From positions 7,098-71,097 of the forward strand of contig DASQUK010000054.1 of assembly GCA_035641315.1 (NCBI GenBank): a stretch of DNA of 64,000 nucleotides, in the 5' to 3' direction. Numbering within the stretch: position 1 is the first letter of the stretch; each line of letters opens with the position of its first letter. The notes beneath the pieces are model-generated. The model was not told the origin of the DNA. It was given only the letters and a program-made list of their open reading frames with translations, and did no database searches. This stretch comes from DASQUK01 sp035641315. GTDB lineage: Bacteria > Actinomycetota > Acidimicrobiia > Acidimicrobiales > VFJN01. The translations under genes were made by a program, and so were the position numbers. Positions 30,919 through 39,201 of this stretch are shown here, piece after piece.

Positions 30919-33600
30919 TCAAGGGGCCCCCACGACCTCTTCCAACGTGGAGGAGATCGAGACCACCCCCCGGTGCAGCGCCTCCGCCGCCTGGCGGGCG
31001 ACCCGGGCCGTCTCGGGGTTGGGGGCGACGTCGCCGATCTGGCGCACGAGGTCGATGAGCGTCTTGATGTTGCGCACGAAGTCGCCGCCGGACACGCCCT
31101 CGTCGCCCAGCACCTCGCCCAACGGCTCGCCCGCCGCCCAGGCGTGGGCCAGGGCCAGGAAGCCCGGATCGGGCAGGCGGGTGCCCGGCAGGCCGGCGGC
31201 GTCCTCGTCGGCGCGCAGCTCGTCGGCCAGCCGCTCGAGATCGGTCCACCGGCCGCGCACCAGCCGTGACGGGAACCACGCCGGCGGCACCGGGCCGGGC
31301 CCCCGCTGCTCGTAGGTGAAGCAGGACACCAGGCCGGCCATCGATGCCGGGTCGAGGCCGTCGAGCAGGCCGCTGACCATGGCCTCGGCCACCAGCAGGT
31401 CGCTCTCGTGGTAGGTGCGTGCCAGCACCTCCCCCCGCGGCGTCAGCGCCCAGCCGTCCAGGTATCCCCACGCCTCCAGCAGGCGGAGCACGCGGTCGAA
31501 GCGCCGAGCCAGCGACTCGGTGCGCGACCGGACCTCTCGCCGCATGTCCGACAGCTCCCGCCGGGCCCGGTCGAGCTGGCTCAGTGCCCGCAGGTGCCGG
31601 TCGCGGTCCGGGCAGTCGTGCACGGGGTGGTCCGCCAACGGAGACGGTTCGGCACCAGTTCCAGTGACGCCATCCGTCGATTTCCGACGGTTTGCGTCGC
31701 CAGAACCGGACGGCACCGCCGGCTCCGCGGAGCGTCGCTGGTCCAGCCGGGCCCGTCGCAGCTCGCCGGCCAGCTTGCGCTGGAACGCCCGGTTGTTGGG
31801 CGTGTACGGCGCCGGCAGCTCCACCCGGCCGAGGCGCGCCGGCGGCTGGTCGAGGTCGTCGGCGCCCAGGCTGACGCGGTCGCCGTCCCGGTCGATGCCC
31901 CGCAGCCGCATGGCACCGCCCTTGCGGCTGGCCACCGAAAGCACCGCCAGCGGCCTGCCCCCCACCTCGACCACGTCCCCGGGCATGAGCCGGGACAGGG
32001 CGAACTCGACCGACCCGGCGGGCGACGGCTGGGGCTTCGCCGGGGTCGCCGCCAGCCGGAGCCGCCGGTACTCATCGGCGTCGCCCCGGTCGCAGCGCGC
32101 CTCGTCCTCCAGGCGGTCGATCCGCTCCTGTTGGCGCTCGATGCGGGCCTCGAACCGAACCACCGCCCGGTCCGCCTGGAACTGGGCGAACGACAGGTTC
32201 AGGAGGTGGTGGGCGTCGGCGGGCTCGTAGCGCCGCACCAGGTTGGCGGCCATGTTGTAGGTGGGACGGAAGGCGGAGCGCAGACCGTAGGTCCGGCTCG
32301 ACGCCAGCGACGCCACCTGGTCGAAGGGTACGAACGGCGACCACAGCACGATGGCGTAGCCCAGGTCGTCGATCCCCCGCCGGCCGGCCCGCCCCGTGAG
32401 CTGCGTGTACTCCCCCGGCGTCAGGAAGGCCCGGGCCTCACCCGTGAACTTGGTCAACCGCTCGATGATCACGGTGCGGGCCGGCATGTTGACGCCCAGC
32501 GCCAACGTCTCGGTGGCGAACACGGCTTTTACCAGGCCCTCGACGAAGCAGGCCTCCACCGCCTCCTTGAACGGCGGGACCATGCCGGCGTGGTGGGCGG
32601 CCAGGCCCATCTCCAGCGCCGCCTCCCAGCGGTCGTAGTCGAGCACATCGAGGTCGTCGTCGCTGAGCGCCGCGGTCCGCTCCTCGACGATGGCCCGGAT
32701 GCGGGCCCGCTCGTCGGGGGTCGTCAGGCGCAGCCCGGCGTCGAGGCAGGCGGTGACGGCCTCCTCACAGCCCATGCGGCTGAAGATGAAGTAGAGCGCC
32801 GGCAGCATCTCCCGCTCGGCCAGCATGTCGATCACCTCGGGACGCCGGGGTGTGAAGAACCGCCGCCGGGGCCGCCGCGCCGGTCCCCGGCGGGGCCCCC
32901 GCCCGTGGAGGGTGTCGTTGTCGAGCCGGTCGGCCTCGGGGTTGGGCCGCCCGTCGACCAGGGTCGGCAGCAGGTGGGGGCGCTCGCTCTGGCGGTCGCC
33001 GACGAGGTAGAGGTTGCGCAGCTCGACCGGGCGCTGCTCCTCGAGCACGAGCGTGGTGGGCCCCCGCACCGTCTCGAGCCACTCGGCGACCTCCTCGGCG
33101 TTCGACACGGTGGCCGACAGGCACACCAGCCGCACCTCGGCGGGCAGGTGGATGATGACCTCCTCCCACACCGGGCCCCGGTAGGCGTCCTGGAGGTAGT
33201 GGACCTCGTCGAGCACCGCGAACCGCAGCCCTCGCAGCGCCGGCGAGGCGGCGTAGATCATGTTGCGCAGCACCTCAGTGGTCATGACCACGACGGGCGC
33301 GTCGCCGTTGATGCTGTTGTCTCCAGTCAGCAGGCCCACGTTGTCGGCGCCGTGCCGCCGGGCGAGGTCGGCGAACTTCTGGTTGGACAGCGCCTTGATC
33401 GGCGTCGTGTAGAAGGCCTTGCCGCCCTCGGACAGGGCCCGGGCGACGGCGTGCTCCGCCACGACCGTCTTCCCCGAGCCGGTGGGCGCGGCCACGAGCA
33501 CCGAACGGTCTTGATCGAGCGCGGCCAGCGCCCGGAGCTGGAAGGCATCGAGCTCGAACGGGTACGCGCCCGCGCCGACATCCGCGCCGTCGCCGGTCAC
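30919..33600 (-). CDS. helY: Ski2/Mtr4-like DEAD-box RNA helicase HelY
   Basis: 893-residue superfamily 2 helicase. Motif I APTGSGKTVVAEHA (about residues 37-50), motif II DEVHYLQD (about 130), motif III SATVSN, motif VI QLTGRAGRRGID; then the arch/KOW-like insert and DSHCT C-terminal domain, as in Mtr4. In M. tuberculosis helY directly follows tatC, the order seen here. It probably unwinds structured RNA for decay. GTG at 33600 overlaps the tatC stop (GTGA). A low-complexity segment around residues 270-290 (GPRRGPARRPRRR) interrupts the helicase core. An upstream extension of the frame to 34077 is antisense noise within tatC. Confidence 0.93.
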   Translation of the reverse strand: MTGDGADVGAGAYPFELDAFQLRALAALDQDRSVLVAAPTGSGKTVVAEHAVARALSEGGKAFYTTPIKALSNQKFADLARRHGADNVGLLTGDNSINGDAPVVVMTTEVLRNMIYAASPALRGLRFAVLDEVHYLQDAYRGPVWEEVIIHLPAEVRLVCLSATVSNAEEVAEWLETVRGPTTLVLEEQRPVELRNLYLVGDRQSERPHLLPTLVDGRPNPEADRLDNDTLHGRGPRRGPARRPRRRFFTPRRPEVIDMLAEREMLPALYFIFSRMGCEEAVTACLDAGLRLTTPDERARIRAIVEERTAALSDDDLDVLDYDRWEAALEMGLAAHHAGMVPPFKEAVEACFVEGLVKAVFATETLALGVNMPARTVIIERLTKFTGEARAFLTPGEYTQLTGRAGRRGIDDLGYAIVLWSPFVPFDQVASLASSRTYGLRSAFRPTYNMAANLVRRYEPADAHHLLNLSFAQFQADRAVVRFEARIERQQERIDRLEDEARCDRGDADEYRRLRLAATPAKPQPSPAGSVEFALSRLMPGDVVEVGGRPLAVLSVASRKGGAMRLRGIDRDGDRVSLGADDLDQPPARLGRVELPAPYTPNNRAFQRKLAGELRRARLDQRRSAEPAVPSGSGDANRRKSTDGVTGTGAEPSPLADHPVHDCPDRDRHLRALSQLDRARRELSDMRREVRSRTESLARRFDRVLRLLEAWGYLDGWALTPRGEVLARTYHESDLLVAEAMVSGLLDGLDPASMAGLVSCFTYEQRGPGPVPPAWFPSRLVRGRWTDLERLADELRADEDAAGLPGTRLPDPGFLALAHAWAAGEPLGEVLGDEGVSGGDFVRNIKTLIDLVRQIGDVAPNPETARVARQAAEALHRGVVSISSTLEEVVGAP

Positions 33601-34370
33601 GCCGCGGCGTCCCGCAGCGCCTGCCGTTTGGTGATGAAGCTGCCGATGAGGATGGCGACCTCGTAGAAGACCACCATCGGCACCGACAGCATGAGCATGC
33701 TGATCGGGTCGCCCGAGGGGGTGATCACGGCCACGAGTATGCAGATACCAACGATGGCGAACCGGCGACCCCGGCGCAGGGTGTCGGTCTCGAGGATGCC
33801 GGCCATCTGGAAGAAGATGAGCACGATCGGGAACTCGAAGCCGACGCCGAACGCCAGCATCATGTACGTGATCAGCCGGAAGTACTTCCCCGCTGTGTAG
33901 CCCGTGATGAACCCCTCGCCGCCGATCTCGATCAGGAAGTCGAAGGCCCGGGGCAGCGTGAAGTAGGCGAGCGTCGCACCCAGCGCGAAGAGGAGGAGGG
34001 CCGACAGCACGAACGGGATCGCGTAGCGCTTCTCGTTGGCGTAGAGGCCGGGGCTGACGAAACGCCAGATCTGCCACAGCAGCACGGGCATGGCGAAGGC
34101 GATCCCGGCGTAGGCGGAGGTCCGCATCCGGATGCTGAACCCCTCGAGCGGGTCGGTCTGCAGGAGCCTGCCGCCGCCGATGGTCGGATGCTTGTCGGCG
34201 ATGTCCTGGTAGGGCCGGATCAGCACGTCGAAGATCTGCTCGTACAGGATGAAGCCCGCCAGCATCCCGAGGGCCACGGCGACGACGCAGATGATGAGAC
34301 GGGTGCGCAGCTCGGTGAGGTGCTCGACGAGCGTCATGCCCTGGTCGGGCGACGTCCTGGCGGCGCTCAT
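33597..34370 (-). CDS. tatC: Sec-independent (Tat) translocase subunit TatC
   Basis: 257-residue polytopic protein with six hydrophobic segments. Signature N-terminus MTLVEHLTELRTRLII with the conserved Glu-Leu-Arg-Arg cluster that contacts the twin-arginine signal, and the loop EKRYAIPFVLSALLLF. It recognises folded precursors with RR signals together with TatB. It sits downstream of tatB/tatA and its stop overlaps the helY start. A family A repeat element lies 4 bases upstream of its ATG and provides the GGGGAG ribosome site, so the inserted element has become part of its translation start. Confidence 0.96.
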   Translation of the reverse strand: MSAARTSPDQGMTLVEHLTELRTRLIICVVAVALGMLAGFILYEQIFDVLIRPYQDIADKHPTIGGGRLLQTDPLEGFSIRMRTSAYAGIAFAMPVLLWQIWRFVSPGLYANEKRYAIPFVLSALLLFALGATLAYFTLPRAFDFLIEIGGEGFITGYTAGKYFRLITYMMLAFGVGFEFPIVLIFFQMAGILETDTLRRGRRFAIVGICILVAVITPSGDPISMLMLSVPMVVFYEVAILIGSFITKRQALRDAAA

Positions 34371-34374
34371 TGCT

Positions 34375-34448
34375 CCCCGCTCATGCTGCTTCGCAGCGGG
34401 CCGCTCGGGCCTCGCTCGCTCGCTCGCCCTGCGGGATGCTCGCTCATG
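34375..34448 (-). repeat. Hairpin element, family A copy 2 (single-headed) before tatC
   Basis: Plus-strand reading: CCCGCTC, stem GCTGC-TTC-GCAGC, GGGCCGCTCGGG, CTCGCTCGCTCGCTCGCC, then GATGCTCGCTCAT. It ends 4 bases before the tatC ATG, and its minus-strand end GAGCGGGGAG forms the ribosome binding site. Confidence 0.75.
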
Positions 34449-34491
34449 GCTGATGGCCCGCCCGCGCTGAGTGCTGGCTCACGACGGTCTC

Positions 34492-34950
34492 CTACGAGGC
34501 GGCGCGCTCGTCGCCGATCTCCGGCCCTGATTCGGTCGGAGGCGGCCCATCGGATGCCGGCCGGTCGCCGGGGGGCACGATGGCGTCGAGGGCCTCGGCG
34601 ATGACGGGCGCCACGCTCGTGTCGTTCGGGGTGGCGGTGGCGCTTGCGGCCTCGCCGGGCGGCTCGCCCGCATGGTCGGCGTCATCGGCGTCGTCGGGAT
34701 CCGAGTCGACCTCGGCGACCGCCGCGGCCAGAGGGACCGCCTCGCGGCGGCGCGGGGGGCTGGCGGCCTCGGCGACGTCGCTGTCCTCGAAGGCGTCGCG
34801 CAGCTCCTGCTGGAACCCCGTCGAGATGCGGCGGATCTCGCCCACCACCCGCCCGAACGTGCGCATGGCCTGGGGCAGGCGCTGGGGCCCGAGCACGATC
34901 AACGCGATGAGCACGATGACCAGCAGCTCGCCGCCGCCGATGTTGAACAT
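34492..34950 (-). CDS. tatB: TatA/TatB-family translocase subunit
   Basis: 152 residues. N-terminal membrane helix MFNIGGGELLVIVLIALIVL with the Glu at position 8 and GPQRLPQAMRTFGR hinge, then an amphipathic helix and a long acidic, Ala/Pro-rich tail. MFNIG and the Glu8 match TatB rather than TatA. It pairs with TatC as the signal receptor. TATCTT box 6 bases before the ATG indicates a leaderless start of a tat-helY transcript. A family A element separates it from tatC. Confidence 0.9.
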   Translation of the reverse strand: MFNIGGGELLVIVLIALIVLGPQRLPQAMRTFGRVVGEIRRISTGFQQELRDAFEDSDVAEAASPPRRREAVPLAAAVAEVDSDPDDADDADHAGEPPGEAASATATPNDTSVAPVIAEALDAIVPPGDRPASDGPPPTESGPEIGDERAAS

Positions 34951-34956
34951 GCTTAG

Positions 34957-34962
34957 AAGATA
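34957..34962 (-). promoter_or_regulatory. Leaderless-type -10 box (TATCTT) of tatB
   Basis: Minus-strand TATCTT 6 bases before the ATG at 34950. A CTCGGT/ACCGAG hairpin lies just upstream. Confidence 0.5.
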
Positions 34963-35036
34963 CGCGCTCGGTCGTAGACCGAGGCCATCAGGGTGGCGGG
35001 CGGGGGTCGGGCTGGAGTGTAGAGGGACCCCTGGGG

Positions 35037-35273
35037 CTACTCGGCGTCGCCGCCGGGCGGTGGCGGGGCGTGGCGTCGGCGGAAATCGGCGGTCCGGTTC
35101 TCGGTCTCGCACAGGGCCGACCGGACCGCCGCCAGCCTCGGCCGCAGCTCGCGCAGCCGCCGGACCTCGTGCGCCAGGTCCACCGTGGCGTCCTCCAGTG
35201 CCCGGGCCCGCGCCGCCACCAGCCCGGTTGCGACAGCCGCCGCCACGACGGGGACGGTCCACAGCAGGCTCAT
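35037..35273 (-). CDS. Small single-pass membrane coiled-coil protein
   Basis: 78 residues: an N-terminal membrane helix (LLWTVPVVAAAVATGLVA) followed by a charged helix (LAHEVRRLRELRPRLAAVRSAL) and a Pro/Gly tail. Not a recognised family. TAGCGT lies 8 bases before the ATG and overlaps the stop of the upstream zinc-ribbon gene, so it may have its own leaderless transcript. Position upstream of tatB suggests membrane localisation only. Confidence 0.6.
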   Translation of the reverse strand: MSLLWTVPVVAAAVATGLVAARARALEDATVDLAHEVRRLRELRPRLAAVRSALCETENRTADFRRRHAPPPPGGDAE

Positions 35274-35284
35274 CGCCGCCGACG

Positions 35285-35626
35285 CTAGAGGCTGCGGCGG
35301 TGGGCGGCGAGGAGCTGGTCGAACCAGCCCCTCTCAGTGAGCATGTCGTGGAAGTCGATCAGGTCGTCGTGGGTGAACGGGGCCCCGACCGGTCGGGGTT
35401 CGACCAGCTCCGACGGGATGGTCCACAGCTCGAGCCGCACGCCCGACGAGATCAGCAGATCGATCGTCGACCGGTCGGCCGGGCGGACCACCGGTTGCGT
35501 GCAGTTGGGGCACCGGAACACGTAGGTGCCCGCCTCGTCGGTCTCGCACAACCTGACCACGAGGTCGCGCGTTCCCAGCTCGACGTCACCGCAGTCGCTG
35601 CACGTGGCTCTGATCAAGGTCGCCAT
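35285..35626 (-). CDS. Hypothetical zinc-ribbon protein
   Basis: 113 residues. Two CxxC pairs, CSDC (about 9-12) and CPNC (about 39-42), form a zinc ribbon at the N-terminus; the rest (LISSGVRLELWTIPSELVEP, FTHDDLIDFHDMLTERGWFD) is a helical tail. The same arrangement recurs in actinobacterial proteins of unknown role. Start at ATG 35626; a divergent gene begins 101 bases away, with an inverted repeat between them. No function is proposed. Confidence 0.75.
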   Translation of the reverse strand: MATLIRATCSDCGDVELGTRDLVVRLCETDEAGTYVFRCPNCTQPVVRPADRSTIDLLISSGVRLELWTIPSELVEPRPVGAPFTHDDLIDFHDMLTERGWFDQLLAAHRRSL

Positions 35627-35673
35627 CTGTCCTTGTCTCCCTGTTCGCTCCCCCCAAGGGAGGGACCGAGCGA

Positions 35674-35704
35674 GACATCATGACGCCGTTTGCCCGATGA
35701 TGTC
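35674..35704. promoter_or_regulatory. Spaced inverted repeat between divergent genes
   Basis: GACATCAT (35674-35681) and ATGATGTC (35697-35704) are perfect 8-base arms 15 bases apart, between the zinc-ribbon gene and the phosphodiesterase gene. Operator-like; regulator unknown. Confidence 0.35.
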
Positions 35705-35727
35705 CCATCGCCACCGACAGGATCCCC

Positions 35728-36447
35728 ATGCCCACCCGCGTTCCCGCGCTGAGGACACCACCCATAGCGTTCGCTCACCGCGGTGCGCGCGCTCAAGCGC
35801 CCGAGAACACGCTGGAGGCGTTCACGCTGGCGCAGCGGCTGGGGGCCACCGGTCTGGAGAGCGACGTGTGGTTGACCGCCGACGGGGAGCCGGTCCTCGA
35901 CCACGACGGCCTGGTGGGCGGGCGGGTGCGGCGCCGGCCGATCGCCGCGCTGACCCGGGCCCGGCTGCCGGCCCACATCCCGACCCTCGACGACCTCTAC
36001 GCCACCTGCGGCACGGGTATCGACGTGTCGCTCGACGTCAAGGATCCCGCCGCCTTCGACCCGGTGGTGGCGGTGGCCCGGGCGGCGGGTGACGACGCCC
36101 TGTCCCGCCTGTGGCTGTGCCATCCCCGCTGGGAGCAGGTCGTCGAATGGCGGGCCCGCGACGACGAGGTGCGGCTGGTGAACTCCACCCGGCTCGACCG
36201 CATCAAGGAGGGCGGCGAGCGCCGGGCCGCCACCCTCGCCGCCAAGGGCATCGACGCCGTCAACCTCCACCACCTCGATTGGACCGGCGGGCTGACGACC
36301 CTGTTCCACCGCTTCGGGGTGCTGGCCTTCGGCTGGGACGCACAGACGCCGCGGGTGCTGAGCGAGCTGCTCGACGCCGGGATCGACGCCGTCTACAGCG
36401 ATCACGTCGACCGCATGGTCCAAGCCCTCAGCACCTTCTATCCGTGA
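35728..36447 (+). CDS. Glycerophosphodiester phosphodiesterase (GDPD)
   Basis: 239-residue GDPD domain protein. Catalytic/metal motifs: AHRGARAQAPENTLEAF (HRG at about 17-19, EN at 25-26), ESDVWLTADGEPVLDHD with metal-binding Glu/Asp and His. The C-terminal AFGWDAQTPRVLSELLDAGIDAVYSDH is the usual barrel end. It hydrolyses glycerophosphodiesters to sn-glycerol-3-phosphate. No signal peptide, so cytoplasmic. It ends 4 bases from the convergent lepB stop. Confidence 0.94.
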   Translation: MPTRVPALRTPPIAFAHRGARAQAPENTLEAFTLAQRLGATGLESDVWLTADGEPVLDHDGLVGGRVRRRPIAALTRARLPAHIPTLDDLYATCGTGIDVSLDVKDPAAFDPVVAVARAAGDDALSRLWLCHPRWEQVVEWRARDDEVRLVNSTRLDRIKEGGERRAATLAAKGIDAVNLHHLDWTGGLTTLFHRFGVLAFGWDAQTPRVLSELLDAGIDAVYSDHVDRMVQALSTFYP

Positions 36448-36451
36448 CGGC

Positions 36452-37231
36452 TCACAGCCATCCGATGTCGGTGATGGGCAGGACCCGGATGAAGGCGCGG
36501 CCGACGATGTCGTCCTCGTCGATCGGGCCGAAGCATCGGCTGTCGTCGCTGTTGGTGCGGTTGTCTCCCATGACGAAAACGGATTCGTCAGGCACCTCTT
36601 GGGGCTGCAGCTCGCAGCTGCCGGTCCCGCACGCCGGCGTGTCCTCGGCGAGGTAGGGCTCGTCAATGCGCTCGCCATTGACGTAGACGTCGTTGTTGCG
36701 GCACTCGATCATGTCGCCCTTGACGGCGATGACCCGCTTGATCAGGTCCTTGATCTCACCGTCCTCGCCCGTGGAGGCGACGGGCGGCCGCTCGAACACC
36801 ACCACGTCGCCCCGGTTGACGTCGTGGAGCTGGTACGACAGCTTGTTGACGAGCACGCGGTCACCGATGTGGAGCGTCGGCTCCATCGACTCCGACGGGA
36901 TCCAGAAGGCCTGGATGAGGAAGGCCTCGACCAGCAGCGCGATGGCGATCCCGCCGCCGATGACCCCCAGCCATTCGAGGATGGTGCGGCGCCAGCGCCG
37001 GCGGGGCTTGGCGCGGGCATCGTCGCCGCCGTCGCCCCCGTCCCCCTCGTCGTCTCCGTCACCCCCGCCCCGGTTGGCGGAGTCGGCGCGCTCGGTGAGC
37101 CGGTGGTGGTCGGGGTCCTCGCCCTTGAAGGGGGCGCGGCCGTCGCCGTTGGAGCGGAGGTGGCGGGGCTGGTGCGGGAGCTCCCGGGCGCCAGCTCGCC
37201 TGTTCTTTTGCGGGGGAGAAGCGTCACGCAC
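36452..37231 (-). CDS. lepB: Signal peptidase I
   Basis: 259-residue type I signal peptidase. About 75 acidic/basic cytoplasmic residues (DGDDEGDGGDGGDDARAKPR) precede a membrane anchor (LGVIGGGIAIALLVEAFLI), the catalytic serine in IPSESMEPTL (about 113) and the catalytic lysine in IKRVIAVKGD (about 165); box E is VMGDNRTNSDDSR. It cleaves Sec and Tat signal peptides at the outer face of the membrane. TAGCCT lies 9 bases before the GTG start. Its presence between the pafBC and tat blocks is an insertion relative to mycobacterial gene order but functionally fits the Tat genes. Confidence 0.96.
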   Translation of the reverse strand: MRDASPPQKNRRAGARELPHQPRHLRSNGDGRAPFKGEDPDHHRLTERADSANRGGGDGDDEGDGGDGGDDARAKPRRRWRRTILEWLGVIGGGIAIALLVEAFLIQAFWIPSESMEPTLHIGDRVLVNKLSYQLHDVNRGDVVVFERPPVASTGEDGEIKDLIKRVIAVKGDMIECRNNDVYVNGERIDEPYLAEDTPACGTGSCELQPQEVPDESVFVMGDNRTNSDDSRCFGPIDEDDIVGRAFIRVLPITDIGWL

Positions 37232-37240
37232 GGCAGGGCG

Positions 37241-37246
37241 AGGCTA
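37241..37246 (-). promoter_or_regulatory. Leaderless-type -10 box (TAGCCT) of lepB
   Basis: Minus-strand TAGCCT 9 bases before the GTG at 37231. Confidence 0.45.
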
Positions 37247-37268
37247 GCGCGCCGGGGTGACGATCCCG

Positions 37269-38264
37269 TCAGCTGCCGTGGTCGCGGCGATACCGGGCGA
37301 GGATGCGGCGGGCGGCGTTCCGGCCGGCGTCGACCAGCTCCGGGGCGTCGGCATCGACCACCCGGACGTCCGGCCCCAACCGCACCAGCAGGCGTTCGAG
37401 CCATGGGGCGGCCGACACCCGCAGGCGCACCCGCAGCCAGCCGTCGGGACCAGTGGGGGCCGGGCCCACCTCGTCGACCGGGTAGGTCTCGACCACCCAG
37501 CGGGCGGACGGCGCCAGCTCCAGGGTCACCAGGGGCGTGGAAGGCCCCGGGTCGAACACGCCGCCCCCCTCGTCGGCGTTGGCGGGCGGCGTGAAGGTCT
37601 CGTCCAGCACCTCGACGCCGTAGATCCGGTCGACCCGGAACAGCCGCTGGTCACACGCCTGGTGGCAATAGCCCCGCACGTACCACGCACCCTCGTGGGC
37701 GAAGACCGCGTGCGGATCGACCTCGCGGGTCGTCCGGTGGTCCCGGGTGTAGGCGTAGTAGTCGAGGCGCACCCGGCGGCCGGCCGCCGCGGCCTGGCGT
37801 AGCTCGGCCAGCACGCCGGGCCGGGTCTCGCCCAGCGCCACCGACACGGCCTCGTCGGGATCGACCCCCAGCACCTTTGCCACCTTGGCCAGGGCGGTGG
37901 CCAGGGGCCCTCCGGGCTCGGTGCCGGGCAGCGCCTGGGACGCCCGGCCGGCCACCACCAGCGCCAGGCCCTGCTCCGGGGTGAGGTGCAGAGGGCGGGC
38001 GAACATGTCGGCGAAGCGCAGCCACACCCGATCGCCCTCGATCGTGACCTCGATCAGCGTGTCGGGCGTGTAAGGCGGCACGCCGACCAGCGAGAGCACC
38101 TCGAGGTCCTCGAGCAGCTTGCGGCGGTTGACCTGGAAGCGCTCGCAGATCTCGTCGACGGTGGGTCCGCCGTGCGCCGCGATCCAGGGGATCATCGCCA
38201 GCATGCGCGCCACGCGGTCGGACGCCTTGGTGCGGGCCGGCGTAGGGGTTGCAGCGGTGCTCAT
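37269..38264 (-). CDS. pafC: PafC, WYL-domain DNA-damage response activator subunit
   Basis: 331-residue HTH-WYL protein. Winged helix-turn-helix ARMLAMIPWIAAHGGPTVDE and FQVNRRKLLEDLEVLSLVG, then a WYL domain with VRLDYYAYTRDHRTTREVDP and AWYVRGYCHQACDQRLFRVD, then the WCX C-terminal extension. PafB and PafC form the heterodimeric activator of the LexA/RecA-independent DNA damage response in mycobacteria; single-stranded DNA is a proposed signal for the WYL domain. Its ATG overlaps the pafB stop (ATGA), so the two are made in stoichiometric coupling. Confidence 0.95.
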   Translation of the reverse strand: MSTAATPTPARTKASDRVARMLAMIPWIAAHGGPTVDEICERFQVNRRKLLEDLEVLSLVGVPPYTPDTLIEVTIEGDRVWLRFADMFARPLHLTPEQGLALVVAGRASQALPGTEPGGPLATALAKVAKVLGVDPDEAVSVALGETRPGVLAELRQAAAAGRRVRLDYYAYTRDHRTTREVDPHAVFAHEGAWYVRGYCHQACDQRLFRVDRIYGVEVLDETFTPPANADEGGGVFDPGPSTPLVTLELAPSARWVVETYPVDEVGPAPTGPDGWLRVRLRVSAAPWLERLLVRLGPDVRVVDADAPELVDAGRNAARRILARYRRDHGS

Positions 38265-39187
38265 GCGGCCAGTGCCGCCAGCCACCCGACGATGTCGGCG
38301 CGCAGCTCGGGCGGCCCGAGCACCTCGGCGTGGTCGAGGAAGGTGAGCACGAACGAGCGGAAGCTGTCGCGGTTGGTCACCGTCATCGTGACCACCACCG
38401 ACCCGTCGAGTCGCTCCTCGGCCACGGCGCCGGGGCCGAGGTGCTGCACGATCCACGGCGCCTGGGCGGCGTCCACCAGCACCTGGGCGTCGACGGCTTC
38501 GTCCTCGCCGATCTGCCACGGCTCGAGCTGGCCGCCGGGCACGGCGGTGGTGGGCCGCTCGAACCGGGGACCGTCCAGCCGCTCCACCCCGCTCTCGAAG
38601 CGGTCCAGCCGGTAGACCCGCTCGTCGTCGCGGGTGTGGTCGAAGCCGCTGAGGTACCAGCGGCCCCGCAGGAAGTCGAGCCGGTAGGGGTCGACGATGC
38701 GGGCCTTGCCCCGGTACGTGAACCGCACCGGCGTCCTGGCGGCGATGGCGCCGAACAGCGGGCCGACGTGCCCGGCCGGCAGTGCCGCAACGGCCAGACC
38801 CATGGCGCCGTCCGCCTCGCCCACCATGCCGCCCAGCTTGAGCAGTCCTTCGCGGGCCGAGAGCCCGTCGATCTGGACCACCGATGCCGCCAGGTGGAGG
38901 GCGGCGAGCTCGTCTGCGTCGAGGCCCGGGTCCCGCAGGTAGTAGCGGTCCTTGGGGATCCGGTAGCCCTCCACGGCGGGGATGACGCCGGGCACGTCCT
39001 GGACCTCGAGCGGCACCCCCATGGCGCGCAGGTCGTCCTTGTCGCGCTCGAAGGCCCGGCGGAAGGCGTCTGTCTCGTCCGCGTACATGCCCAGCCGGTC
39101 GCGGATCTCCAGGGCGGACAGCGGGCGCGGCGTCTCCAGCAGCAGGGCGGTGAGGTTGAGCAGCCGTTCCAGCTTCGCCGCTGACAT
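38261..39187 (-). CDS. pafB: PafB, WYL-domain DNA-damage response activator subunit
   Basis: 308-residue partner of PafC: HTH (AAKLERLLNLTALLLETPRP, RDRLGMYADETDAFRRAFER), WYL domain (VRFTYRGKARIVDPYRLDFL, GRWYLSGFDHTRDDERVYRL) and WCX. It begins 11 bases after DUF3866 and carries its own TAGCCT box 8 bases before the ATG at 39187. Encoded with the Pup genes throughout actinobacteria; the link is that the Pup-proteasome degrades DNA repair proteins induced by PafBC. Confidence 0.95.
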   Translation of the reverse strand: MSAAKLERLLNLTALLLETPRPLSALEIRDRLGMYADETDAFRRAFERDKDDLRAMGVPLEVQDVPGVIPAVEGYRIPKDRYYLRDPGLDADELAALHLAASVVQIDGLSAREGLLKLGGMVGEADGAMGLAVAALPAGHVGPLFGAIAARTPVRFTYRGKARIVDPYRLDFLRGRWYLSGFDHTRDDERVYRLDRFESGVERLDGPRFERPTTAVPGGQLEPWQIGEDEAVDAQVLVDAAQAPWIVQHLGPGAVAEERLDGSVVVTMTVTNRDSFRSFVLTFLDHAEVLGPPELRADIVGWLAALAA

Positions 39188-39195
39188 CGAGCGGA

Positions 39196-39201
39196 AGGCT
39201 A
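39196..39201 (-). promoter_or_regulatory. Leaderless-type -10 box (TAGCCT) of pafB
   Basis: Minus-strand TAGCCT 8 bases before the ATG at 39187. Confidence 0.5.

Noticed and set aside
33601..34077. N-terminal extension of helY into tatC
   Set aside because: The extra 159 codons are out of frame within tatC and show no helicase similarity; GTG at 33600 overlaps the tatC stop and is the better start.
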